From NCBI GenBank assembly GCA_002307055.1, contig DBTM01000078.1, positions 108,549 to 172,548 of the forward strand: DNA of 64,000 nt. The letters are read 5' to 3'. The first letter of the stretch is position 1, and every line of letters begins with the position of its first letter. Below, in pieces: positions 16,887 to 24,960 of this stretch. The notes beneath the pieces are model-generated. The model had not been told where the DNA came from, made no database searches, and worked only from the letters and a program-made list of their open reading frames with translations. The translations under genes and the position numbers were made by a program. The stretch is from Clostridiales bacterium UBA1316 (lineage in GTDB: Bacteria > Bacillota > Clostridia > Oscillospirales > Oscillospiraceae).

Positions 16887-16974
16887 AGTATATCATCAGA
16901 CCGCTGATGCTGTACTCGCAATGCTTGCAAGTCCGAATATCCTTTGATAATCCGATATAAATAGGTGCGGTCAG

Positions 16975-17003
16975 TTGACAAGCTTCTCTGTAAGACATAT
17001 GCT
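16975..17003 (+). promoter_or_regulatory. Promoter of the small zinc-ribbon gene
   Basis: TTGACA (16975-16980), 17 bp, TATGCT (16998-17003), 31 bases ahead of the GTG start. Confidence 0.5.
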
Positions 17004-17033
17004 GGTATAAATACATGATTGGAGGAAATTTTT

Positions 17034-17240
17034 GTGACAAAGGATGAGATACTGGAAATGGCGCGGCTGAATTTCCCCTGCCCTAACTGTGAGGAAAAGG
17101 TCGCTTTGACGCTGCTTAATGAAGACGAAGAAATTACTTGCCCCCATTGCAATGCCGATTTGACGACGAGTGATGAATTACGCAGACAGATTGCCGATAT
17201 AAAATCGGCGCGCGAGGCGAAACACCCGGATGCGAAATAG
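17034..17240 (+). CDS. Small zinc-ribbon protein
   Basis: 68 residues from the GTG at 17034, eight bases after GGAGG (a TTG at 17019 overlaps that site). FPCPNCEEKVALTLL and EEITCPHCNADL give a four-cysteine zinc ribbon over residues about 15-45; the C terminus is charged and helical. No function can be assigned. It has its own promoter. Confidence 0.7.
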   Translation: MTKDEILEMARLNFPCPNCEEKVALTLLNEDEEITCPHCNADLTTSDELRRQIADIKSAREAKHPDAK

Positions 17241-17359
17241 CGTCGGCTCTCCGCAAGATTGACGTTTATGACAGTATATGGTACGATTCGGATATAAGCG
17301 GAATTATCCCCGGAACACCGGCCCTAAACGAATTTATAATAATTGAGGCGGTAACTGAT

Positions 17360-17548
17360 ATGAAAAAAACAGGTGGATTTTTAACAGGCGCACTGTTATT
17401 CTGCATTGGAGTTATTATTGGATTTATTTTCGCTCCGATCAAGAAGGGCGTCAATATTGGCAACAACAGCGGAAACAACAACGGAAATCATGATTTCGGC
17501 AAGAAGCATGATGAGGCTGACAGAGACAAGCCGATCGGCGATAAATAA
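17360..17548 (+). CDS. Small single-pass membrane protein
   Basis: 62 residues. One membrane segment (FLTGALLFCIGVIIGFIFAP, residues 7-26) followed by a hydrophilic Asn/Gly/Asp/Lys tail with GNNSGNNNGN. The pattern recalls YtxH-like small proteins but is too short to classify. Ribosome site weak (GAGGCGG). Followed by a hairpin. Function unknown. Confidence 0.6.
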   Translation: MKKTGGFLTGALLFCIGVIIGFIFAPIKKGVNIGNNSGNNNGNHDFGKKHDEADRDKPIGDK

Positions 17549-17574
17549 TCGCGGTTATTCCGCCTCTGAATATG

Positions 17575-17617
17575 CTTGAAGCAGCCCTCCGGCCTTTAAA
17601 GGCAAGGGCTGCTCAAG
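17575..17617 (+). terminator. Hairpin after the small membrane protein gene
   Basis: Arms 17575-17588 and 17605-17617 pair with one bulged base; GCCTTTAAAGGC inside forms a second stem. No T-run, so termination strength is uncertain. Confidence 0.5.
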
Positions 17618-17628
17618 TATAAGTAAAT

Positions 17629-20178
17629 ATGAAATTGTTTTTTATATGGAAGGTCGTGTCACTTTTGAAAGAGTCTTTCACACCGGCGCAGTCCAACGCA
17701 AAAGTCCCGCGCATATGCTTTCCAGAGGATATCACGAAGCTTGGGTCAAACCCGGTTTTGCCCGACCCGTTCAGATTTTTTGACCCGCAGCTGGGTACCG
17801 GCGGACGCGTGGTTACGAAAGCCGATTGGCTGGCGCGCCGCGAGGAGATCAAGGATTTGGCGCAGTATTATTACTTCGGATACAAGCAGCCCACGCCGCA
17901 GGCGGCTTCAAAGCTCGGCACACACGCTGTTGAGGTGCCGGAAACCTTGACGATTGATAAGAAAAAGGCGACTTCCGGGATGTTCAGCGTCAATCTGCCG
18001 GAGGGCTCGTACCGGTGGAATTTCGACGATTTCAGCCTGCGGCCGATACTCGACTATCGCAGCGACGCGTGGGGAAGCTGGGACGGGCATCAGGAGCTTC
18101 TGATAACTATTCCGGCGCATACAAGAATTGACAGCGTTGTCACCGTCACCGTTGACGGCCGGACAGCCGATATCAAGCTTGACGCGGTTACGGTACCGGT
18201 TCAGGGTGTTGACACCGCGCTTTGCGGGCCATACCCTGCTATGATCGTCATCGGCGGTTTGTCGGCGGAGCAGATCACAACGCTCAAGCAAAATGGCTAC
18301 GCTTACATATCCATGAACACCGGCTCCGTGTTCAGCGACAACGCATCCTTTACCGGCGCGTATACGGCGCTCTGCCCCAAGGCGGCGGGGGTGTATGAAA
18401 ACGACTCCGGCTCCCTGATGGGCTGGGCGTGGGGTGTGAGCCGGATTATCGACGCGCTGCTGAACGACGCGTCCTTTAACATTGACGGGACGCGCACCGC
18501 CGTCACAGGGTGCTCGCGCAACGGAAAGGCGGCACTGCTCGCGGCGGCTTTTGACGAGCGCATTTCCGTGGCCGTGCCCTGCGACCCGGGCGCGACGGGG
18601 CTGTCCGGCTTCCGGCATATGAACGAGGGGCAGCTTTTCAACTACAATACCTATAACATCCACTGCGAGGTCAACCGCGTCTTTTCGCGTAACGAGAAGC
18701 CGCAGAATACCATCGGCGGCTCGGGCTTTTGGCTCAGCTCCAAGGCGCAGGAGTTTATCCCGTACCACGCCGCACGTATTCCCTTCGATATGCACGAGGT
18801 CGCCGCGCTCATCGCGCCCAGGCCGCTCCTCGCGTTCTCAGGCGAGAATTTTGATTGGCTCAATTCCATATCAACGGCATTGACCATAGCAGCTGTGCGG
18901 GAGGTCTATGAGTTTATGGGCGCGGCGGACGAATTGGCGCTGGTCGTGCGCGATGCCGGGCACGCTAATCAGGACCGGGATCTGCCGTATATCATCGCCG
19001 TTATGGATAAGGCCTTCGGACGCTCGGACGTATTGACCGTAAAGCAATTCGCCAGCCTCAAAAACCCCGGAGATATCGGCGCGCTCGACGGCAACGGCGT
19101 CATCAAGCCCGCCGGAACGTATCCGACGATTGCTGCGATGGAAACGGTGCCGTATGAGCTTGACAGCTGCTATCAACCCTGGTCGCGCCCCGGAAAATAC
19201 TTTATATGGACGGATTCGGAGCTGCTGACGGAAGGTTTTGCGCGTGAGATTACCGTGCACTCCGACGCGCCGCAGGTCTGTTTGACCTTGCCGGACGGAA
19301 CGCGTCTCACTCAGGACATCAAGGACGGCGCAGCCATATTTGCCCTGACGGCGGCGCAGGTCAAAGCGGGCCGCTATGTGCTTGAGACCGCCGGTGCGGA
19401 GTATACAAAAAAAACCGTTTATTTTCAAGGCTTTGACCTGACAAACGCGTTGCGCCACGGCTTGAACCTCACCAGCACCAGCCCCGACGGCATGAATGTG
19501 GGCTTTACAAGCAAGCTGGCGGAGAGGCAATCGATCGAGGTATATCTGACCTCCGGCGGAGAAACGAAGCGGCTGGATACAGGCTTTATCGACGGCTATT
19601 CGCCCGTCTATCTGGAAGCGTACGGCGTGTCTTTAAAACAAAAGAGCATCCCCGAGGGGCCGTTCACGCTGACACTCAAAAAGCTCGCGCTCGAGGCGCT
19701 GCCCGGATGCGTTTTCGAGCTGTCGCTTGACCTCACCGGCGTACAGACGCCGAACATGTACGCCGGCGGAGCGCTGGAAGGGCGCGCGTCGTCCGTGCAG
19801 GGTGAGAAGCCCACATGGAATTCATCATTCCTAAAATACGGCCCCATCCCCGAATGGCCCATCTACCCCGCGAGCGTACAGGACACAGGCGAGCGCCCCG
19901 CCGCCATACCGACGGTCACAGCTTTCAAGACCGCAATAACCGCAAGCAAATACAGCAGCGGCAAGGTGACGCTGAGCTTCAGCACACCTGTGAACCCCAG
20001 GGAGTTCGGCATCGGGTTTAACAAAATTATCTCATGGACCACCGCCTGGGCCGAGGATGCCAAGTCCGTCACCATCACCTGTGACAAGCCCGCTCAAGAA
20101 GATATGAAGCTCTATCTCTTCCGCCTGACCGACGCGGATAACAATATGATCCCCGGGCCTGCGGTATTTACGCTGTAA
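17629..20178 (+). CDS. CE15-type 4-O-methyl-glucuronoyl methylesterase, enlarged
   Basis: 849 residues from the first ATG; no ribosome site precedes it. A later GTG or TTG after GGAAGG (around 17656-17667) may be the real start. CE15 enzymes cut ester bonds between glucuronoxylan and lignin. The alpha/beta-hydrolase nucleophile motif TGCSRNGKAAL (Ser about 296) and AGHANQD (His about 445) are clear, with ALIAPRPLLAFSGENFDWLN between them. About 400 further residues follow, ending in beta-rich domains (TLSFSTPVNPREFGIGF). This is about twice the usual length. No signal peptide is evident, so it may be cytoplasmic. It fits with the GH67 and GH3 genes 14-20 kb downstream. Confidence 0.8.
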   Translation: MKLFFIWKVVSLLKESFTPAQSNAKVPRICFPEDITKLGSNPVLPDPFRFFDPQLGTGGRVVTKADWLARREEIKDLAQYYYFGYKQPTPQAASKLGTHAVEVPETLTIDKKKATSGMFSVNLPEGSYRWNFDDFSLRPILDYRSDAWGSWDGHQELLITIPAHTRIDSVVTVTVDGRTADIKLDAVTVPVQGVDTALCGPYPAMIVIGGLSAEQITTLKQNGYAYISMNTGSVFSDNASFTGAYTALCPKAAGVYENDSGSLMGWAWGVSRIIDALLNDASFNIDGTRTAVTGCSRNGKAALLAAAFDERISVAVPCDPGATGLSGFRHMNEGQLFNYNTYNIHCEVNRVFSRNEKPQNTIGGSGFWLSSKAQEFIPYHAARIPFDMHEVAALIAPRPLLAFSGENFDWLNSISTALTIAAVREVYEFMGAADELALVVRDAGHANQDRDLPYIIAVMDKAFGRSDVLTVKQFASLKNPGDIGALDGNGVIKPAGTYPTIAAMETVPYELDSCYQPWSRPGKYFIWTDSELLTEGFAREITVHSDAPQVCLTLPDGTRLTQDIKDGAAIFALTAAQVKAGRYVLETAGAEYTKKTVYFQGFDLTNALRHGLNLTSTSPDGMNVGFTSKLAERQSIEVYLTSGGETKRLDTGFIDGYSPVYLEAYGVSLKQKSIPEGPFTLTLKKLALEALPGCVFELSLDLTGVQTPNMYAGGALEGRASSVQGEKPTWNSSFLKYGPIPEWPIYPASVQDTGERPAAIPTVTAFKTAITASKYSSGKVTLSFSTPVNPREFGIGFNKIISWTTAWAEDAKSVTITCDKPAQEDMKLYLFRLTDADNNMIPGPAVFTL

Positions 20179-20182
20179 GAAA

Positions 20183-20227
20183 CACAAGGGGACGGTTCTT
20201 CTGTGCACTATCAACACGGAAGAACCG
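20183..20227. repeat. Short hairpin repeat related to the RAYT element ends
   Basis: 20183-20205 matches the left end of the element at 21437 in 22 of 23 bases. Its 3' half (CGGTTCTTCTGTG, 20193-20205) pairs with CACGGAAGAACCG (20215-20227) over a 9-base loop. It begins 4 bases after the CE15 stop codon. It looks like a non-autonomous copy of the same repeat family. Confidence 0.8.
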
Positions 20228-20246
20228 CTTGGGGGGTTAAATAGGC

Positions 20247-20275
20247 TTGTTTTGCGTGTTTATATACTATATACT
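20247..20275 (+). promoter_or_regulatory. Promoter and operator copy 1 of the marR gene
   Basis: TTGTTT (20247-20252), 17 bp, TATACT (20270-20275). The spacer and -10 contain GTGTTTATATACTATATACT (20256-20275), which recurs near-identically at 20894-20913. Confidence 0.65.
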
Positions 20276-20309
20276 AAGCGCAAATGACAGACTGGAGGTA
20301 TTGTAAAAA

Positions 20310-20750
20310 ATGGAGTTTAGTGAGCTAACATCGCAAATACAGATTGTATTAAACCAAGTTATCTTTTTAGAAAAGAAAGGGAAATTCACATTTGATGGTA
20401 TAAGCCTGCATCCATCAGAGATACATCTTATGCTTGAGACAAAAGGTGATCAGGCGGTCAACGCAACAAAAATCGCTGAGAAACTAAGAATTACAAAAGG
20501 AGCTGTTTCGCAAACTCTTGCAAGGCTTGAAAACAAAGGAATTATTACAAAGATCAAAGACCCATATTACAAAAACGAGTTATCCATTATCCTTACTCCG
20601 CTGGGGAAAAAAGTATATAATCAATATCAAATCATTTATGAGCAGATTAAGAAAGATTTCGAAAACATTCTCACCCTGTATTCAAAGGACGAACTTGATG
20701 TAATTACAAGCTTTTTATCACAAATTGATTGCATTTTGAAAACGATTTAG
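20310..20750 (+). CDS. MarR-family transcriptional regulator
   Basis: 146 residues, GGAGG upstream. Winged HTH: LHPSEIHLMLETKGDQAVNA, TKIAEKLRITKGAVSQTLAR (recognition helix), LENKGIITKIKDPYYKNELS (wing), then helical dimer regions. Its codon use is AT-richer than the neighbours, which may mean transfer. Three copies of a TATACT-containing motif, one before this gene and two before the next, make control of both genes likely. Ligand unknown. Confidence 0.87.
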   Translation: MEFSELTSQIQIVLNQVIFLEKKGKFTFDGISLHPSEIHLMLETKGDQAVNATKIAEKLRITKGAVSQTLARLENKGIITKIKDPYYKNELSIILTPLGKKVYNQYQIIYEQIKKDFENILTLYSKDELDVITSFLSQIDCILKTI

Positions 20751-20884
20751 GTTATTTATCAGCATACAGATTAGTATTCTGAAGCTAATATAATCCGGCT
20801 GCAATACAGAATCGGCAGCTGTCGAATTCAATGAGGATACCGAAGTATTCAACAAAGTCAACCCGGCATAATTTGGAGTCTATC

Positions 20885-20913
20885 TTGACATCCGTGTTTA
20901 GATACTATATACT
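20885..20913 (+). promoter_or_regulatory. Promoter and operator copy 2, before the membrane protein gene
   Basis: TTGACA (20885-20890), 17 bp, TATACT (20908-20913). GTGTTTAGATACTATATACT (20894-20913) differs from copy 1 at one position and sits in the same place relative to the -35 and -10. Confidence 0.7.
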
Positions 20914-20970
20914 GAGGCTACACATAATAATAGTTATTGTATGTAATAACAAAGGGGAATTTTAAGCTCA

Positions 20971-20992
20971 GTGTTAAGATACTAAATACTTA
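20971..20992 (+). promoter_or_regulatory. Operator copy 3
   Basis: GTGTTAAGATACTAAATACT (20971-20990) is a third, more divergent copy of the motif, just ahead of the ribosome site of the next gene. Confidence 0.5.
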
Positions 20993-21005
20993 AGGGGGAA
21001 CGACT

Positions 21006-21431
21006 TTGATTAGAAAACATGTTGTCTTTTTAAGAATCAGCTATTGGATTGGTGCTATACTTGATGCCAAAGCCGCTTTAATTATGCTTTTCCCAAACCT
21101 AATTCCTCAGGTATACGTAGCCATCGGTGGTGACCCCGGAGCCATTGACTCTGTCGAAGCAGAATCGTTTCGAATGCTGGCAAGCGTGATGGTTTTTGCA
21201 TGGACTTGTCTGTTGATATGGGCGGACCGTAAACCGTTGGAAAGAAAAGGTGTTTTACTGCTTACAATGATACCGGTTTTACCCGGTATTTTAGCGACAC
21301 GATTAATAGCAACCGAAATGTTGTCTCAGATACCGTTGCTGTATAGTATATTTTCAGCTCTTCTGATAATTGTTGAAGCATTTTTTACTTTCAGCTACAT
21401 ACTTAACACCAAAAAACGGATTAACGAATAA
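21006..21431 (+). CDS. Small membrane protein of unknown function, MarR-linked
   Basis: 141 residues from a TTG start with AAGGGGGAA just upstream. About four membrane segments: YWIGAILDAKAALIMLF, MLASVMVFAWTCLLIWA, VLLLTMIPVLPGILATRLIA and LYSIFSALLIIVEAFFTFSY. I recognise no family. Two copies of the presumed MarR operator precede it, so it is probably the target of the MarR regulator, perhaps in efflux or stress. The gene ends 5 bases before the end of the RAYT element. Confidence 0.6.
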   Translation: MIRKHVVFLRISYWIGAILDAKAALIMLFPNLIPQVYVAIGGDPGAIDSVEAESFRMLASVMVFAWTCLLIWADRKPLERKGVLLLTMIPVLPGILATRLIATEMLSQIPLLYSIFSALLIIVEAFFTFSYILNTKKRINE

Positions 21432-21436
21432 TAGAG

Positions 21437-22291
21437 CACAAGGGGACGGTTCTTTTGTGCGCTATTCCCTTCTAACAATACCGAAGCTTATTCCAGTAAG
21501 CCGTGCAATTTGGCGTATCGAGAGGCCGTTTTCTTTTAATAAAGTCAAACATGCATGACGCTTTTCTTGATTCATCTTTTGGAGATCTGCTGCGTTTTCT
21601 GTTCCGCATTGGTTATTAATTATGACTAATGCTTCCCTGTCTGTGATCCTGCCGCTCTTCTGCATATCAAGACAGTCTATGTTATCGTCTTTTTTCATAT
21701 ATGTTTCGAATAGTTTAACTGCCTCTTTTTTATTCTCACCGAAAAGTGATAACCCGAACTCGATATCGGTAAGGCCGGAATTGCGCAAATAATCGTTATA
21801 GCTGCTCCAGCTGTATTCTGAGATATCCCGGCAAAACCCCGCTTTGACAGGGTTTTGATGAATGTATCTTAATACTGTGAGGAAATACGCATCGCCATCT
21901 ACCGGCTCACTCTTAAATCTGTCTTGAAACAGATGCCCGGTTCGCTGGTACTTATTATTATACCAATAAACATATCGTGAGCCGATTCGCTTGAATATCT
22001 GCTCTAATCCTTCTTTTTCTTCTTTAACAAGTAAATGCACATGGTTACCCATCAGGCAGTAAGCCAGCATTTTATAACCGCTTATGACCTTGCAGTCTTT
22101 CAATACCTGTTTAAATTTCTCGTGATCTTCATCATCTTCAAGAATTATTTGCTTGTTGATGCCCCGGAGCATGACATGGTATATTCCGCTTTCACCTTTT
22201 CTTCTGGCGCCTCTTGGCATAAAATACCACCCCCGTCTACAGTATCATTGATGAGGGTGGTTTGTCAACACAAAAGAACCGTCCCCTTGTG
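21437..22291. mobile_element. RAYT-type element with perfect 23-bp terminal inverted repeats
   Basis: Left end 21437-21459 (begins CACAAGGGGACGG) and right end 22269-22291 are exact reverse complements. They enclose one Y1 transposase gene; total 855 bp. Each end can itself fold because it begins CACAA and ends TTGTG. A third copy of the end sequence lies at 20183. The right end runs into the 3' end of the GH2 gene. Confidence 0.88.
21462..22220 (-). CDS. REP-associated tyrosine transposase (Y1, RAYT)
   Basis: 252 residues; GGGGGTGG upstream. Y1 (HUH) domain: GIYHVMLRGINKQIIL, LAYCLMGNHVHLLVK with the HUH pair HVH, GSRYVYWYNNKYQRTGHLFQ, RFKSEPVDGDAYFLTVLRYI with a candidate catalytic tyrosine, and HQNPVKAG. 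A C-terminal helix-turn-helix (GLSIRQIARLTGISFGIVRR) probably reads the repeat DNA. Such enzymes cut single-stranded hairpins. The frame is intact, so the element may still be active. Confidence 0.9.
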   Translation of the reverse strand: MPRGARRKGESGIYHVMLRGINKQIILEDDEDHEKFKQVLKDCKVISGYKMLAYCLMGNHVHLLVKEEKEGLEQIFKRIGSRYVYWYNNKYQRTGHLFQDRFKSEPVDGDAYFLTVLRYIHQNPVKAGFCRDISEYSWSSYNDYLRNSGLTDIEFGLSLFGENKKEAVKLFETYMKKDDNIDCLDMQKSGRITDREALVIINNQCGTENAADLQKMNQEKRHACLTLLKENGLSIRQIARLTGISFGIVRRE

Positions 22292-24698
22292 TTATTTCAG
22301 CCTCGGCGGAGCGGATACCCTCATCGGAGCACACGCGGACGCGGCTTGTGCCCTGTTCGCCATTTGAGCGGACGTAGATGAGGGCGCGGCCTTGATGGGC
22401 GCGGCGATGGGGGACGGTGTAATCGGTGTTGTCGGACAGGTTGCCGTTTTCGATGCCGAGGAGCTCAATGGAGCCTTCAAGTTCAACGTGAAGCAGGTTT
22501 GAAGCGCTGCTGACAAGATTGCCCTTGCAGTCAAGGACGGAGACTTCGATTTGGGCGATATCCACGCCGTCGGCGGCGATGGGGCCGTCGTATACAACCG
22601 CGGACAGGGCGGCGGGAACACCGGCGGTTACCAAAGTGTCTTTGGCTTCGAACCCATCGGCAGCGCGCCCGATGACTTCAAGCGTACCGGGGGTGAAGGG
22701 CACAGTCACGGTGATATAACCGTCCTCCGCGTCATCAGCCGGATGATAGACGCCCAGGCTGATATCGTTGAGGAAAAGCTCTGTTTCCGGGCAGTTGGTG
22801 TACAGGATGACCTCCGTGATATCGCCGCTGCTGTAATTCCAGGAGCGGGCTGCCGCCATATGACGGACGAAGCGGCGGAATTGGGACGGGACATTTTTTA
22901 ACGCCAGGTCATCCTCCGGTGTTTTTTTGACAGTGACGAGGTGCGCGACGGGCTTTTCTGACCATAAAGCACGCCGAAAGTAATACATCGGCTTGGGATA
23001 GCCCGCGAGGGTCAGCAACCCGGCTGCGGAGCCGTGCACCGGCCAGATGCGGGCTTCGCCCAGGTAGTCGATACCCGTCCAGAGAAACTGGCCGCAGATA
23101 AAGGGCTTGTCACGGACGGCCAGCCATTGGGGATAGCCCATGCTGTTTTCGCTGCCCAGCAGCACACGATTGGGGTAGGCGGCATGATCCGCGTCATACC
23201 ATTGCTCCTTATAATTATAGCCGCAGACGTCAAAGACATTGCAAAAGCCGGTGCGGTTCGACAGCTCAGGATAAGCGATAGCTGCGGTGACGGGGCGCGT
23301 CGTGTCCCACTGCTTCACAATGGTCTTCAGCTCCGCAGCTAAGGGAACCAACCGCCCGGCATTGGGCCTGCCGGGGTTGTACTGATACTCATTGGCGGGC
23401 TTACCGGAGTCGTTGTTGCCTGTCATGGCTTCAAACAGGGGGTGGCAATAGGGGTCGTTGGGGTAATCAATCTCGTTGCCGAGGCTCCACAGCATGACGG
23501 ACGGATGGTTCCTGTCGCGCCGGACAAGCAGGGACAGATCCTTTTCATGCCATTCGGGGAAATCCTCGAAATAACCGAAATTTTTCGGCGGGTAGACGTT
23601 GTGGCCCTGCCACCATTTGTTCTTGGGCCCCTCCCACTCGTCAAAGGCTTCGTCTATGACCATAAAGCCCATTTCGTCGCAAAGGTCGAGCAGCTCGGGC
23701 ATGTGGGGGTTGTGGGACATACGGATGGCGTTGCAGCCCATGTCACGGAGTGTACGCAGGCGGCGGAGCCAGACCTTGCGCGGGACGGCGGCACCCAGAC
23801 AACCGGCATCGTGATGGACGCAGACACCCTTGAATTTGGTGCTCCTGCCGTTGAGAAAGAATCCCTCATCCGGGTCGAAGCGCAGACTGCGGATGCCGAC
23901 CTTCTGTTCCTCATCGTCCGTTGCTTCACCATTCATCAACAGCTCGGTTTTCAGCGTGTAAAGATTCGGCTCCGCGCAGCTCCATAATGCCGGATGCGTC
24001 AGGATACCTCTGTTTTCAGCTTTGGCGGTACCGCCCGCGGAAATTTCTACGGCACACTCCAGTACCGGCGCTTCGCTTCCACCGGGGTTGACCAGTTTAT
24101 GCCGGACAACAGCGGTAACAGCTTTGCCGGTGGCGTTGAATAGTGTACTGTCAAGCTCAATATCGGCAGATACTTCGTCAGATTTGGGAGTGCGGAAGCA
24201 CACGCCGTATTGGCCGATGTATACCGGTTCTTTTGCAGTGACGCTGACCTTGCGGTAAATGCCGGAGCCGGTAAACCAGCGGGAGTCGGCTGTCTCCTCA
24301 TGGTTGACACGGACGCTGACGATATTGGAATCATGGCCGAATTTCGCGGCGTGACTGATGTCATATGTAAAGGTTGTGTAGCCGTAAGGCTGCTTGCCCA
24401 TATAATAGCTGTTGACCCAAACTTTGGCGTTGTTATACACGCCGTCGAAGGTGATGAAAACCTTTTTGCCCCGGACTTCCTCCGGAAGGGTAAAACAGCC
24501 GCGATACCAGCCGATGCCGCCGGGAAGGTACCCGCCGCCGGAGGAATGGCCCTGAGAAAAGGGCTCCGACACCGACCAGTCATGAGGGAGCTTGACAGGC
24601 TTCCAGCCCGTATCATCATAGCTCTTGAGCCAGGCGTCCGGACAATCCCCACGGCAGAATTTCCAATTCAGGTTAATGGTTTTATATAGTCTTCCCAT
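22245..24698 (-). CDS. GH2 beta-galactosidase-type glycoside hydrolase
   Basis: 817 residues from the ATG at 24698 (GGGGTGACC upstream). GH2 layout: N-terminal jelly roll (WKFCRGDCPDAWLKSYDDTG, LPHDWSVSEPFSQG), Ig-like domain, TIM barrel (GVCVHHDAGCLGAAVP, MGCNAIRMSHNPHMPEL), then Ig-like domains including a DUF4982-like part. Acid/base Glu about 409 in WSLGNEIDY and likely nucleophile about 517 in GSENSMGY; FICGQFLWTGIDYLGE follows. It probably removes beta-linked galactose or a related sugar from imported oligosaccharides; no signal peptide. The last residues (TQGDGSFVL and after) are encoded by the end repeat of the RAYT element, so the original C terminus was altered or lost. Confidence 0.88.
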   Translation of the reverse strand: MGRLYKTINLNWKFCRGDCPDAWLKSYDDTGWKPVKLPHDWSVSEPFSQGHSSGGGYLPGGIGWYRGCFTLPEEVRGKKVFITFDGVYNNAKVWVNSYYMGKQPYGYTTFTYDISHAAKFGHDSNIVSVRVNHEETADSRWFTGSGIYRKVSVTAKEPVYIGQYGVCFRTPKSDEVSADIELDSTLFNATGKAVTAVVRHKLVNPGGSEAPVLECAVEISAGGTAKAENRGILTHPALWSCAEPNLYTLKTELLMNGEATDDEEQKVGIRSLRFDPDEGFFLNGRSTKFKGVCVHHDAGCLGAAVPRKVWLRRLRTLRDMGCNAIRMSHNPHMPELLDLCDEMGFMVIDEAFDEWEGPKNKWWQGHNVYPPKNFGYFEDFPEWHEKDLSLLVRRDRNHPSVMLWSLGNEIDYPNDPYCHPLFEAMTGNNDSGKPANEYQYNPGRPNAGRLVPLAAELKTIVKQWDTTRPVTAAIAYPELSNRTGFCNVFDVCGYNYKEQWYDADHAAYPNRVLLGSENSMGYPQWLAVRDKPFICGQFLWTGIDYLGEARIWPVHGSAAGLLTLAGYPKPMYYFRRALWSEKPVAHLVTVKKTPEDDLALKNVPSQFRRFVRHMAAARSWNYSSGDITEVILYTNCPETELFLNDISLGVYHPADDAEDGYITVTVPFTPGTLEVIGRAADGFEAKDTLVTAGVPAALSAVVYDGPIAADGVDIAQIEVSVLDCKGNLVSSASNLLHVELEGSIELLGIENGNLSDNTDYTVPHRRAHQGRALIYVRSNGEQGTSRVRVCSDEGIRSAEAEITQGDGSFVLTNHPHQ

Positions 24699-24728
24699 GC
24701 CGGTCACCCCGAAATTTAAATATTCTGA

Positions 24729-24757
24729 ATTATACAATATATTCCGCCGCTTGACAA
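24729..24757 (-). promoter_or_regulatory. Promoter of the GH2 gene
   Basis: Minus strand: TTGTCA (complement of 24752-24757), 17 bp, TATAAT (complement of 24729-24734). Confidence 0.6.
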
Positions 24758-24960
24758 ATGCCTAAAAGAATTATGATGTACCATTTATTGTCCCGTATAA
24801 ATAAAACTCGTTTTGTTCATTCTGGTTTGAAGGATTATTGTCATTTGTTTACTATGACTTAGAGACATAGCAGTTTGCTTTTTGTCATAACAATCACGGT
24901 CTTCAGTGTGTTATAATTTATCCTAAATTTATCATTTCAGGAAGAACGTGATATTGTAAG

